From assembly GCA_034429215.1 (NCBI GenBank), contig DAOUGI010000052.1, forward strand, positions 1 through 64,000: a stretch of DNA of 64,000 bases, in the 5' to 3' direction. Numbering within the stretch: position 1 is the first letter of the stretch; every line of letters begins with the position of its first letter. The notes beneath the pieces were generated by a model. It did not search any database. It worked only from the letters and a program-made list of their open reading frames with translations, and was not told the DNA's origin. Shown here in pieces: positions 25,880 to 32,785 of the stretch. This stretch comes from JAFGOG01 sp034429215 (GTDB lineage: Bacteria; Chloroflexota; Anaerolineae; JAAYZQ01). The translations under genes and the position numbers were made by a program.

Positions 25880-26287
25880 ATGAAAGTCGTAGCCACTATC
25901 ATCATCGTCCTGGCACTGCTAATCGCCATAGTGCCACAATTCACCGATTGCGAGTCGCAGGGAAAAATGCTCACCCTCGAGAGTGGCAAGCAGGTCTCGA
26001 TGAAATGCCACTGGACTGCCCGCGCCGAGATAGCCGTCGGCATACCCCTGCTGGTTGTGGGGATACTGATGCTCGCTGCCAAGCGCAAGGAGTCGATCCG
26101 CAATCTGGGCATCGTCGGGGCCTTCTTGGGCCTCATGACCATCCTGCTGCCAGGCATCCTCATCGGCGTGTGTAGCAACGACGACATGATCTGCAACTCG
26201 CTGATGGACCCAGCGCTCGTTCTGATGGGCGTGTTGGTCATCGTCGTTAGCCTGGCCGCCATCTGGCTGTCCCGGGGCCGGGAATAG
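25880..26287 (+). CDS. DUF4418-like four-TM membrane protein
   Basis: 135 residues with four hydrophobic segments: an N-terminal helix, then helices starting near residues 54, 76 and 112. Conserved-looking extracytoplasmic Cys residues lie in 'FTDCESQGK', 'MKCHWTARAE' and 'GVCSNDDMICNSL'. The layout 'C...K.M.C.WT..AE..G' matches what I recall of DUF4418 proteins, which occur beside FtsX-type ABC permeases. AAGGAGAG lies before the ATG. It is followed after 9 bp by two permeases and an ATPase. The Cys/His pair may be redox- or metal-active; the function is unknown. Confidence 0.8.
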   Translation: MKVVATIIIVLALLIAIVPQFTDCESQGKMLTLESGKQVSMKCHWTARAEIAVGIPLLVVGILMLAAKRKESIRNLGIVGAFLGLMTILLPGILIGVCSNDDMICNSLMDPALVLMGVLVIVVSLAAIWLSRGRE

Positions 26288-26296
26288 GGTCAACCC

Positions 26297-27493
26297 ATGA
26301 GCTTGTCTCGCCTGGCGGTGAAAAACATCGCCGGCAGCCTGTTCCGCAGCGGGGCCGTGTTCCTGTGCGCCGCCCTGGTCGCCGGGCTCGGTCTCGCTGC
26401 CACACTGGTCGTCCTCGGCGCCGAGAACAGCCTTCGGGCCAATCTCGACCGGATGGGGGCCGACCTTCTCGTCTTTCCCTGGGGCATCGTCAACCAAAAA
26501 GCCGAGAACGCCCATCTGATGAGCACCGCCACCCAACTGTGGATGCCCCGGGAGGACCTCGATCGCATCGCCCAGGTCGAGGGCGTCGCCGCTGTTACCC
26601 CACAGCTCTACCTGGCAACTCTGCGCGACAGCCCTTTCTCGGCCAAGCCGGAGCTGTTTCTGATGGCCTACGACCCGGCCACCGATTTCGTCGTCGAGCC
26701 GTGGCTTGAGCAAGAGATGAACGGTGGCCTGGGTCTGGGTGAAGCAGTCGCCGGTGCCTACATCTCGGCCGTCGATGGCGGGCAAACCGTCAGCGTCTAC
26801 GGCTATGACCTGAAACTGGCTGGCCGGCTGCAGCCAACCGGCAGCGACCTCGACCAAAGCCTGTTTATGACTTTCGACACAGCCCAGGATATCCTGCGGC
26901 ATACGCAAGAGTCGAGCCCGCCGCCGTTCAGGATCGCCCCAGGCAGCATCTCGACGGCATTGGTCAAAGTGGCCATGGGCAGCAACACCCACGACGTCTC
27001 GGTGCAGGTCATGGAGCAGGTGCCCGGCGTGGTGCCCATCGAGAGCGCCGGCCTATTCCAGACCCAGCGCACTCAGATGATCGGCCTGCTGCGCACCGTA
27101 ATGATCATGCTCGGCGTTACCTGGATCCTGTCGATGCTCTTCATGGGCCTGGCTTTCTCGCTGGCCGTCAACGAGCGACGGCGACAGATCGGCGTATTGC
27201 GGGCGCTGGGAGCATCCCAGGCCACTGTGCTCAAGTCCTTGTTGGCCGAAAGCACCTTGTTGGCCTTGGCCGGCGGCCTGACCGGCAACCTGCTGGCCGT
27301 CCTGCTCATCATCCCGCTGCAAGGGCAGATCACCCGCCTGGCCGGCGTACCGCTGCTGCTGCCGGCGCCGATAGCCTTCCTCGGCCTCATCCTGGGGGGC
27401 CTGCTACTGGCCCTCGCCAGCGTTACCCTGGCCGCCTGCCTCCCCGCCATCCGGATCAGCCGCCAGGAACCGGCCCTGGTCATGAGGGAATAA
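26297..27493 (+). CDS. FtsX/MacB-type ABC transporter permease (first of tandem pair)
   Basis: 398 residues: an N-terminal TM, a ~230-residue extracytoplasmic MacB_PCD-like domain, and three C-terminal TMs with the FtsX signature 'VNERRRQIGVLRALGAS'. Such permeases act as mechanotransducers or as lipoprotein, peptide or metallophore exporters with a MacB/LolD-type ATPase. The extracytoplasmic domain contains 'PQLYLATLRD' and 'YDPATDF', shared nearly word for word with the next gene. With the DUF4418 protein upstream and the ATPase at 28696 it forms one unit. The substrate is unknown. Confidence 0.92.
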   Translation: MSLSRLAVKNIAGSLFRSGAVFLCAALVAGLGLAATLVVLGAENSLRANLDRMGADLLVFPWGIVNQKAENAHLMSTATQLWMPREDLDRIAQVEGVAAVTPQLYLATLRDSPFSAKPELFLMAYDPATDFVVEPWLEQEMNGGLGLGEAVAGAYISAVDGGQTVSVYGYDLKLAGRLQPTGSDLDQSLFMTFDTAQDILRHTQESSPPPFRIAPGSISTALVKVAMGSNTHDVSVQVMEQVPGVVPIESAGLFQTQRTQMIGLLRTVMIMLGVTWILSMLFMGLAFSLAVNERRRQIGVLRALGASQATVLKSLLAESTLLALAGGLTGNLLAVLLIIPLQGQITRLAGVPLLLPAPIAFLGLILGGLLLALASVTLAACLPAIRISRQEPALVMRE

Positions 27494-27497
27494 TCAC

Positions 27498-28691
27498 ATG
27501 AGCTTGATTCGACTCGCCATGCGCAACCTGGCCGGCAGCTCTTTCCGCAGTTGGGTCGTCTTTTTCTGCGCCATGCTTATGGCCGGCTTTGTCATAGGCG
27601 GAACACTCGTCATCCGCGGCGCCGACAGGAGCCTGAGACTGGCCCTGGAACGGCTGGGGGCCGACATCCTGGTCATCCCCGCCGGCAATGAGGCCCGCAT
27701 CGAGAGTGCGCTGCTGATGGGCATACCGGCTCACTTCTGGATGCCTGCCTCGGTGACCGACCAGATCGCCGCCGTGCCGGGCGTCGCCGCGGCCTCGCCC
27801 CAGCTTTACCTGGCCACCCTCCGCGGCGCGACCTGCTGCTCCCTGCCCGAGATGTTCCTGATCGCCTACGACCCGGCCACCGATTTCACCCTGCGTCCCT
27901 GGCTCGAACAGAACCTCAAAGGCGAGCTGCGCCTCGGCGAGGCCGTCGGCGGGAACCATGTCTACATCCCCTCCGGCCAAGATCAGATCCTGATTTATGG
28001 CACCGGCGTCGATCTGATAGGCACCCTGGAACAAACCGGCGCCGGCCTCGACCAGAGCATGTTTCTGACCTTCGAAACGGCCAAGCGTATCGCCCGACTG
28101 TCATACACCCTCGCCGAAAAGCCGCTCGAAATCCCACCCGACAGTATCTCGTCGGTCCTGGTCAAGGTGGCCCCCGGCGCCGACGTCCACCAGGTGGCGC
28201 AGCAGATCGCCGCCGCCATACCCGGCGTGGCGCCCATGGAGGCCTCCAACCTGTTCAAAGAGCAGCGTCTCCAGCTCCTGGGCCTGCTGCGCAGCGTCGT
28301 TGTCCTGCTGGGCATTACCTGGCTGCTGGCTATGGCACTCATCGCCCTTGTCTTTTCGATGGCCGTCAACGAACGCCGGCGCGAGATCGGAGTAATGCGC
28401 GCTCTGGGCGCCACCCGCCTGACCGTATTACAGTCGCTGTTGTGGGAGGCGGTGCTACTGGCCCTGGTCGGGGGGGTAGCGGGCATCGTCATCGCCAGCC
28501 TGGCCACATTTCTGTTCCGAGATCTGATCATCGGCCTGATGGGGGTGCCATTCCTGCTGCCATCGCTGCCCGGGCTGCTGGCCCTGGGGCTGGCCGGGCT
28601 GGCCCTCGTCCTGACCAGTGTCGCCGTGGCCGCCCTGTTCCCCACCTTGCGCATCAGCCTTCAGGATCCGGCGGTATCGATGAGAGAATAA
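27498..28691 (+). CDS. FtsX/MacB-type ABC transporter permease (second of tandem pair)
   Basis: 397 residues with the same topology as its neighbour and the FtsX signature 'VNERRRREIGVMRALGAT'-like segment. It shares 'PQLYLATLRG', 'YDPATDF' and 'PWLEQ' in the extracytoplasmic domain, so the pair arose by tandem duplication and probably forms a heterodimer. It differs by a 'GATCCSLPE' insert with two adjacent Cys in the outer domain where the first permease has 'DSPFSAKPE'. It starts 4 bp after the first permease and ends 4 bp before the ATPase. Confidence 0.92.
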   Translation: MSLIRLAMRNLAGSSFRSWVVFFCAMLMAGFVIGGTLVIRGADRSLRLALERLGADILVIPAGNEARIESALLMGIPAHFWMPASVTDQIAAVPGVAAASPQLYLATLRGATCCSLPEMFLIAYDPATDFTLRPWLEQNLKGELRLGEAVGGNHVYIPSGQDQILIYGTGVDLIGTLEQTGAGLDQSMFLTFETAKRIARLSYTLAEKPLEIPPDSISSVLVKVAPGADVHQVAQQIAAAIPGVAPMEASNLFKEQRLQLLGLLRSVVVLLGITWLLAMALIALVFSMAVNERRREIGVMRALGATRLTVLQSLLWEAVLLALVGGVAGIVIASLATFLFRDLIIGLMGVPFLLPSLPGLLALGLAGLALVLTSVAVAALFPTLRISLQDPAVSMRE

Positions 28692-28695
28692 GTCA

Positions 28696-29388
28696 ATGAT
28701 AAAATTGCACAATGTTAGCAAAACCTATACCATTGCCAAGGGCAGGGCAGTCCCCGCCGTTCAGGACGTAACCCTGCAGGTGGACCAGGGTGAATTCCTG
28801 GTCATCACCGGCCGGTCAGGCTCGGGCAAGACGACATTGCTGAACCTGGTGGCCGGGCTGGCCCGGCCCACTGCCGGCCGGGTCCTGCTCGACGGCGTCG
28901 AGATCTGGAAGCTGCCCGATGCCGAGCAGTCGCGGCTGCGCAACGAAAAGATCGGCTTTGTTTTCCAGTTCCCCAGCTTGATGCCATCGCTAACAACCCT
29001 GGACAACGTCCTCCTGCCCACCCTGTTCGCCACGGCCAAGGGTGATGCCAAGGCGCAGGCCAAAGCCCGCGATCGGGCGGTGCAGCTACTGGACGAGGTT
29101 GGCCTGTCGGACAAGCTCGACGCCTACCCACGCCAGCTTTCGGCCGGTCAGCAACAGCGGGTAGTGATTGCCCGCTCGCTCATCAACCGGCCCGAGCTGC
29201 TGCTGGCTGATGAGCCGACCAGCGACCTCGACGAGCAGACCGAACAAGAGATCATGGCCACCTTTCAGGCCATCCACGCCCGGACCGGCGTCACCATCCT
29301 GCTGGTCACGCATTCCACCCAGCTCGTCTCCTTCGGCACCAGGGCCTTGCGAATGCAAAGCGGCCAGATCGCAGCCGCAGAGCATTAG
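28696..29388 (+). CDS. ABC transporter ATP-binding protein (MacB/LolD type)
   Basis: 230 residues with Walker A 'GRSGSGKTTLLN', Q-loop 'FVFQFPSLMPSLT', signature 'LSAGQQQRVVIARSL', Walker B 'LLLADEPTSDLD' and the H-loop in 'LLVTHSTQL'. Length and the 'LMPSLTTLDNV' segment fit the LolD/MacB/FtsE group that energises FtsX-type permeases. It is directly downstream of the two permeases and completes the transporter. Confidence 0.95.
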   Translation: MIKLHNVSKTYTIAKGRAVPAVQDVTLQVDQGEFLVITGRSGSGKTTLLNLVAGLARPTAGRVLLDGVEIWKLPDAEQSRLRNEKIGFVFQFPSLMPSLTTLDNVLLPTLFATAKGDAKAQAKARDRAVQLLDEVGLSDKLDAYPRQLSAGQQQRVVIARSLINRPELLLADEPTSDLDEQTEQEIMATFQAIHARTGVTILLVTHSTQLVSFGTRALRMQSGQIAAAEH

Positions 29389-29389
29389 A

Positions 29390-29809
29390 ATGGACGATAA
29401 CCCTGTCGCCCGCATCCGAGTCCTGATCGTCGACGATAACGTTGCGGTGCGCAGCGCCCTGGCCACCTTCCTCCTCGCCTTCGACGATCTCGGGCTCGTC
29501 GGCCAAGCGGATGGCGGCCAAGAAGCCATCGATCTGTGCCTCCATACCCGGCCCGACGTGGTGCTGATGGACCTGTCCACGCCGGGCATGGGCAGCGCCG
29601 CCGCCATTCGCGCCGTCCGCCGCCGCTGGCCCAACATCCAGGTCATCGCCCTCACTACCTTCCAGGACATCGACTTGGCCCGCGAAGCCATAGAGGCCGG
29701 AGCCATCTGCTGCCTGCTCAAGAATGTCTCGGCCGACGAGCTGGCCGAGGCCATCCGTGCCGCCTACGCCTCTGCTCTTGACCCAGCGTCGGCCATGACA
29801 TCGTCCTGA
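29390..29809 (+). CDS. Receiver-only response regulator, paralogue of the 13362 regulator
   Basis: 139 residues from the ATG at 29390, one base after the ATPase stop. A full receiver is present: acid pair 15-16, phospho-acceptor Asp 61 ('VVLMDLSTPG'), Lys 111 ('CCLLKNV'). The protein stops right after the last receiver helix, where the 13362 regulator continues into its HTH. Shared blocks include 'ALATFLLAFDD', 'QVIALTTF' and 'LAEAIRAAYA'. No HTH remnant was found in the following 200 bp, so it may act as a phosphate sink or protein-level regulator of the kinase at 10234. Truncation after duplication is the simplest origin. Confidence 0.88.
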   Translation: MDDNPVARIRVLIVDDNVAVRSALATFLLAFDDLGLVGQADGGQEAIDLCLHTRPDVVLMDLSTPGMGSAAAIRAVRRRWPNIQVIALTTFQDIDLAREAIEAGAICCLLKNVSADELAEAIRAAYASALDPASAMTSS

Positions 29810-29933
29810 GCCGACATCACCTCCACCCGCAGGCTTAAGCCTTCGCGTCAAACGCTGCAACAGAAAAACACTGCCCATCTCCTCCCGCTACCACCAGGCA
29901 GCAGGTATCCGCGTATCCGTGAGTAATCCGACT

Positions 29934-29962
29934 TTGACACAGATCTGGAGTTATGATATAAG
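29934..29962 (+). promoter_or_regulatory. Sigma-70 promoter for the CDGSH gene
   Basis: TTGACA, about 17 nt spacer, then TATAAG (29957-29962), about 45 nt upstream of the GTG start at 30007. Confidence 0.75.
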
Positions 29963-30006
29963 GGCCTTGCCTTGTAAGGCGAATACCCAACATCGAGGAG
30001 GATTCT

Positions 30007-30219
30007 GTGCCAGAACTTAAGATCAAAGCGCGCGAGAACGGTCCGTGGATGGTTCCCGGACCGGCCGAGTGTCTCATGGCAGAGGCACAGCAGACGCTTG
30101 CAGGCGAGATCGTATACCTATGCCGGTGTGGCGCATCGAGCAAAAAACCGTTCTGTGACGGCAGCCACCGCGCGATAGAATTCGAGGCGCCCGAGGTCGA
30201 GCTAACCTTGACCCAGTAA
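30007..30219 (+). CDS. CDGSH iron-sulfur domain protein
   Basis: 70 residues from a GTG with GAGGAG 6 nt upstream. It carries the complete CDGSH cluster motif C-x-C-x2-S-x3-P-x-C-D-G-S-H ('CRCGASSKKPFCDGSH', ligands Cys 39, Cys 41, Cys 50, His 54). This binds a redox-active 2Fe-2S cluster in mitoNEET-like proteins. It is a single-domain, soluble, cytoplasmic protein. It has its own promoter; the next gene, a cytochrome c, has another. Confidence 0.95.
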   Translation: MPELKIKARENGPWMVPGPAECLMAEAQQTLAGEIVYLCRCGASSKKPFCDGSHRAIEFEAPEVELTLTQ

Positions 30220-30269
30220 AACCCCCGGCGTCTCTCCGGCATCGATTGCCCCAACCCCGCCCTCAGGGC

Positions 30270-30298
30270 TTGCCGAAACCACTTCTGTATGGTAGAAT
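30270..30298 (+). promoter_or_regulatory. Sigma-70 promoter for the cytochrome c gene
   Basis: TTGCCG (30270-30275), a 17-nt spacer, TAGAAT (30293-30298) with an upstream TGG, an extended -10. Confidence 0.65.
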
Positions 30299-30348
30299 GC
30301 AGGCGCCGTGGCAGTATACGCCCATCATCCATTGAGGAGGAGAAGCCA

Positions 30349-30711
30349 ATGCGTACCTCGACAGTTGCCCTGCTCTTGGTGTTGACCCTGGCCTTGGTCG
30401 GCCTGGCGGCCTGCGGCGCCGATACTGCGTCCGACGTTTCCGGCAGCAAAGGTGAGGCCACGGCCGGAGAAGCCTTGTTCAAGCTCGAATGCGCCAATTG
30501 CCACTCAGTCGTGCAGGGCGCCGACCTGATCGGCCCGTCGCTGGCCGGCATCGGGGCCGAGGACGAGCAGAGCCTGCGCGAGGCGATTGTCAACCCCGAT
30601 GCTGAACTGACGTCCGGCTTTGAAAAGGGCATCATGCCCGGTTCATTTGGCGAACAGCTCACACCGCAGCAGATCAACGACCTGATTGCCTATCTGCTTA
30701 CCCTGAGATAA
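30349..30711 (+). CDS. Lipoprotein monoheme cytochrome c
   Basis: 120 residues. A lipoprotein signal ends in lipobox 'LAAC' (Cys 22), so the protein is tethered on the outer face of the membrane. The heme site is 'CANCHS' (Cys 48, Cys 51, His 52) and the likely distal ligand is Met 96 in 'GIMPG', a class I cytochrome c pattern. The ATG follows a GAGGAGGAG ribosome site. It probably carries electrons outside the membrane. Being 0.5 kb from the cupredoxin/ABC island it could be its electron partner, but it has its own promoter and this is only inference. Confidence 0.93.
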   Translation: MRTSTVALLLVLTLALVGLAACGADTASDVSGSKGEATAGEALFKLECANCHSVVQGADLIGPSLAGIGAEDEQSLREAIVNPDAELTSGFEKGIMPGSFGEQLTPQQINDLIAYLLTLR

Positions 30712-30730
30712 ACAAATCAAGGAGGAACCT

Positions 30731-31681
30731 ATGATCGTAACAACCCAGGAACTGTTCAAGCTTGCCTACGGCCATTTCGCCGTCGGCGCCTACAACATCA
30801 ACAACATGGAGCAGACCCTTGGCCTGTTCCAGGGCTGTATCAGCTCGCAAGCGCCGTTCATCATCCAGATCTCCAAAGGCGCCCGCGACTATGCCAAGGT
30901 CAAGCTGCTCGAGGCCCTCATCCGAGGCGCCGAAGAGCTGTACCCCGATGCCATCTTTGCCGTTCACCTCGACCATGGCGACGAGGCCACCTGCTACGAC
31001 TGCATCGACTCGGGTTTTTACAGCTCGGTGATGATCGATGCTTCCGGCGAGCCCTTTGAGGGTAACGTCGCCACCACCCGCCGCATCGTCGAGAGAGCCC
31101 ACGCCAAGGGCATCAGCGTCGAGGCCGAGCTGGGCATGTTGGGCGGCGTCGAGGAACACGTCAAGGTCGACGAGAAGAACGCCATGCTGACCGACCCCGA
31201 CGAGGCCGCCGAGTTCGTCCGCCTCACCGGCTGTGACAGCCTGGCCGTCGCCATCGGCACCAGCCACGGCGCCTACAAGTTTACGGGCAGCCAGAGCCTC
31301 CACTTTGACCGCCTGGCTGAGATCCAGCAACGCCTGCCCGGCTTTCCTTTGGTCATGCACGGCTCCTCGTCCGTCCCGATCGAGGAGGTCCAACGCATCA
31401 ACGCCGCCGGCGGCAAGCTGAACCCCTCGGCCAAGGGTGTCAATGAAGACGAGTTTGTCAAGGCCGTTCCGCTGGGCGTGGTCAAGGTCAACATTGACAC
31501 CGACGGCCGGCTGGTATGGACCCGTGTCCATCGCGAGTTCTTCCGCGACCAACCGGAAAAGTTCGACTTTCGCTCTCCGGGCAAGATCTTTGTCGGCGAG
31601 TATGCCAAGTTCATCGCCCACAAGAACGAAAAGCTCGGCTCGGCCGGCCAACTGACCGCCGTCCGCGCCGCGGTAAGCTGA
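30731..31681 (+). CDS. fba: Class II (zinc) fructose-bisphosphate-type aldolase
   Basis: 316 residues of the class II ketose-bisphosphate aldolase family. Metal and active-site motifs: 'FAVHLDHGDEA' (catalytic Asp and zinc His), 'SVEAELGMLGG' (Glu), 'GTSHGAYKF' (His), 'LVMHGSSSVP' (His), 'VNIDTDGRL' (phosphate-binding Asn/Asp). It cleaves fructose-1,6-bisphosphate to dihydroxyacetone phosphate and glyceraldehyde-3-phosphate; related members act on tagatose- or sedoheptulose-bisphosphate. AAGGAGGA lies before the ATG. With rpe downstream it suggests a sugar-phosphate (glycolysis/pentose phosphate) pair, with a terminator between them. Confidence 0.94.
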   Translation: MIVTTQELFKLAYGHFAVGAYNINNMEQTLGLFQGCISSQAPFIIQISKGARDYAKVKLLEALIRGAEELYPDAIFAVHLDHGDEATCYDCIDSGFYSSVMIDASGEPFEGNVATTRRIVERAHAKGISVEAELGMLGGVEEHVKVDEKNAMLTDPDEAAEFVRLTGCDSLAVAIGTSHGAYKFTGSQSLHFDRLAEIQQRLPGFPLVMHGSSSVPIEEVQRINAAGGKLNPSAKGVNEDEFVKAVPLGVVKVNIDTDGRLVWTRVHREFFRDQPEKFDFRSPGKIFVGEYAKFIAHKNEKLGSAGQLTAVRAAVS

Positions 31682-31691
31682 TCTGAGAAAC

Positions 31692-31740
31692 CGGGTTTCT
31701 TCCCTGGCTCCCTGGCGGGCAAGAAACCCGATTTCTTTTT
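31692..31740 (+). terminator. Intrinsic terminator between fba and rpe
   Basis: Stem CGGGTTTCTT (31692-31701) with AAGAAACCCG (31721-31730), followed by ATTTCTTTTT. The same AAACCCGGTTTCT-type arms recur at 51025-51065. Confidence 0.8.
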
Positions 31741-31757
31741 GACAAGGAGCGAACAAC

Positions 31758-32435
31758 GTGCCGGTCAGAATCGCCGCATCGATCCTATCCGCCGACTTTA
31801 GCCGCCTGGGCGACCAGGTCCGCGAGGCCCAGGCCGCCGGCCTGGACTGGATCCATGTCGACGTCATGGACGGCCATTTTGTGCCCAACATGACCGTCGG
31901 CCCGCTGGTCGTCGGTGCCCTGCGGCCGATCGTCCGCGGGTTTATCGACGTGCACCTGATGGTCGAGCAGCCAGAGCGGCTCATTCCCGACTTTGCCCAG
32001 GCCGGCGCGGACCTCCTCAACGTCCACGTCGAGGTCACACCCAACCTGCACCGCACCATCCAGCAGATCAAAGAGCTGGACTGCAAGGCCGGCGTGACCC
32101 TCAACCCGGCCACTCCGTTGTCCAGCCTCGATGAGATCCTGCCCGACCTCGACCTGGTGCTGCTGATGTCGGTCAACCCCGGATTTGGCGGGCAGGAGTA
32201 TATCCCGTCGAGCACGGCCAAGATCGCCCGCCTGCGCCGCATCCTCGACGAGCGCGGCTTGACCGGCGTAGAGATCCAGGTCGACGGCGGCATCAAGGCC
32301 CACAACGTCGCCGAGGTCGCCGGAGCTGGCGCCACCTGCCTGGTGATCGGCTCGGCCCTGTACAACGACCGCGCCCCGCTGGCCGACAACCTGGCCGCCA
32401 TCTGGGCCGCGCTGGCCGAATCCAGCCGTCACTGA
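31758..32435 (+). CDS. rpe: Ribulose-phosphate 3-epimerase
   Basis: 225 residues, the usual length. It interconverts ribulose-5-phosphate and xylulose-5-phosphate on a TIM barrel. Signature blocks: 'IAASILSADFSRLG', 'HVDVMDGHFVPNMTVGP' (metal His/Asp), 'VHLMVEQPE', 'MSVNPGFGGQ' and 'QVDGGI'. GTG start with AAGGAG upstream. It follows fba after a terminator. Confidence 0.97.
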   Translation: MPVRIAASILSADFSRLGDQVREAQAAGLDWIHVDVMDGHFVPNMTVGPLVVGALRPIVRGFIDVHLMVEQPERLIPDFAQAGADLLNVHVEVTPNLHRTIQQIKELDCKAGVTLNPATPLSSLDEILPDLDLVLLMSVNPGFGGQEYIPSSTAKIARLRRILDERGLTGVEIQVDGGIKAHNVAEVAGAGATCLVIGSALYNDRAPLADNLAAIWAALAESSRH

Positions 32436-32496
32436 AATAGACGGACACGCTCCACTCAGAGTCAAGAATGGCCGTTGGCCGCAGATCCTTGCGCCC

Positions 32497-32775
32497 TTAC
32501 CACTGCCGCATCACGCATGGCAGGTAGGTGCAGCAACAGCCGCTTCCAGCCAGCTCGGACGCCGCCGGCCCCAACAAGCGATAGCCCTCACCACTCGCCG
32601 TGCCGCTCACCTGCCAGGTAGTGGTCGTCAGGCGGTAACCATCGCCCGAGGCCATCCCACTCTCGACCTCGTATGGGCCGGTTGATTGGGCCTGCACGCC
32701 GCCCGCGAGCAGACCGGCGAGCAGCGCGCAGCAGACGACGAGTCCCAGGACACGAAAGGTAACCCCTTTTGTCAT
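32497..32775 (-). CDS. Small secreted YLP protein
   Basis: 92 residues from the ATG at 32775 (GGAGAC upstream), 10 nt after the stop of the fibrous protein gene at 32786, so co-transcribed with it. It has a signal peptide (cleavage near 'GGVQAQ'), a short Gly/Ser/Thr-rich middle with two 'SGMASGDGYRL'/'SGTASGEGYRL' repeats, and the C-terminus 'GSGCCCTYLPCVMRQW'. The end matches the YLP motif of the 38039 product but is surrounded by four Cys. Function is unknown; position suggests an accessory to the large fibrous protein. Confidence 0.8.
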   Translation of the reverse strand: MTKGVTFRVLGLVVCCALLAGLLAGGVQAQSTGPYEVESGMASGDGYRLTTTTWQVSGTASGEGYRLLGPAASELAGSGCCCTYLPCVMRQW

Positions 32776-32785
32776 CGTTTGTCTC

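Noticed and set aside
29810..30006. HTH remnant behind the receiver-only regulator
   Set aside because: Reading the frames after 29809 I see no LuxR HTH signature such as LTxRExxVL or the recognition helix; the gap only holds the CDGSH promoter.
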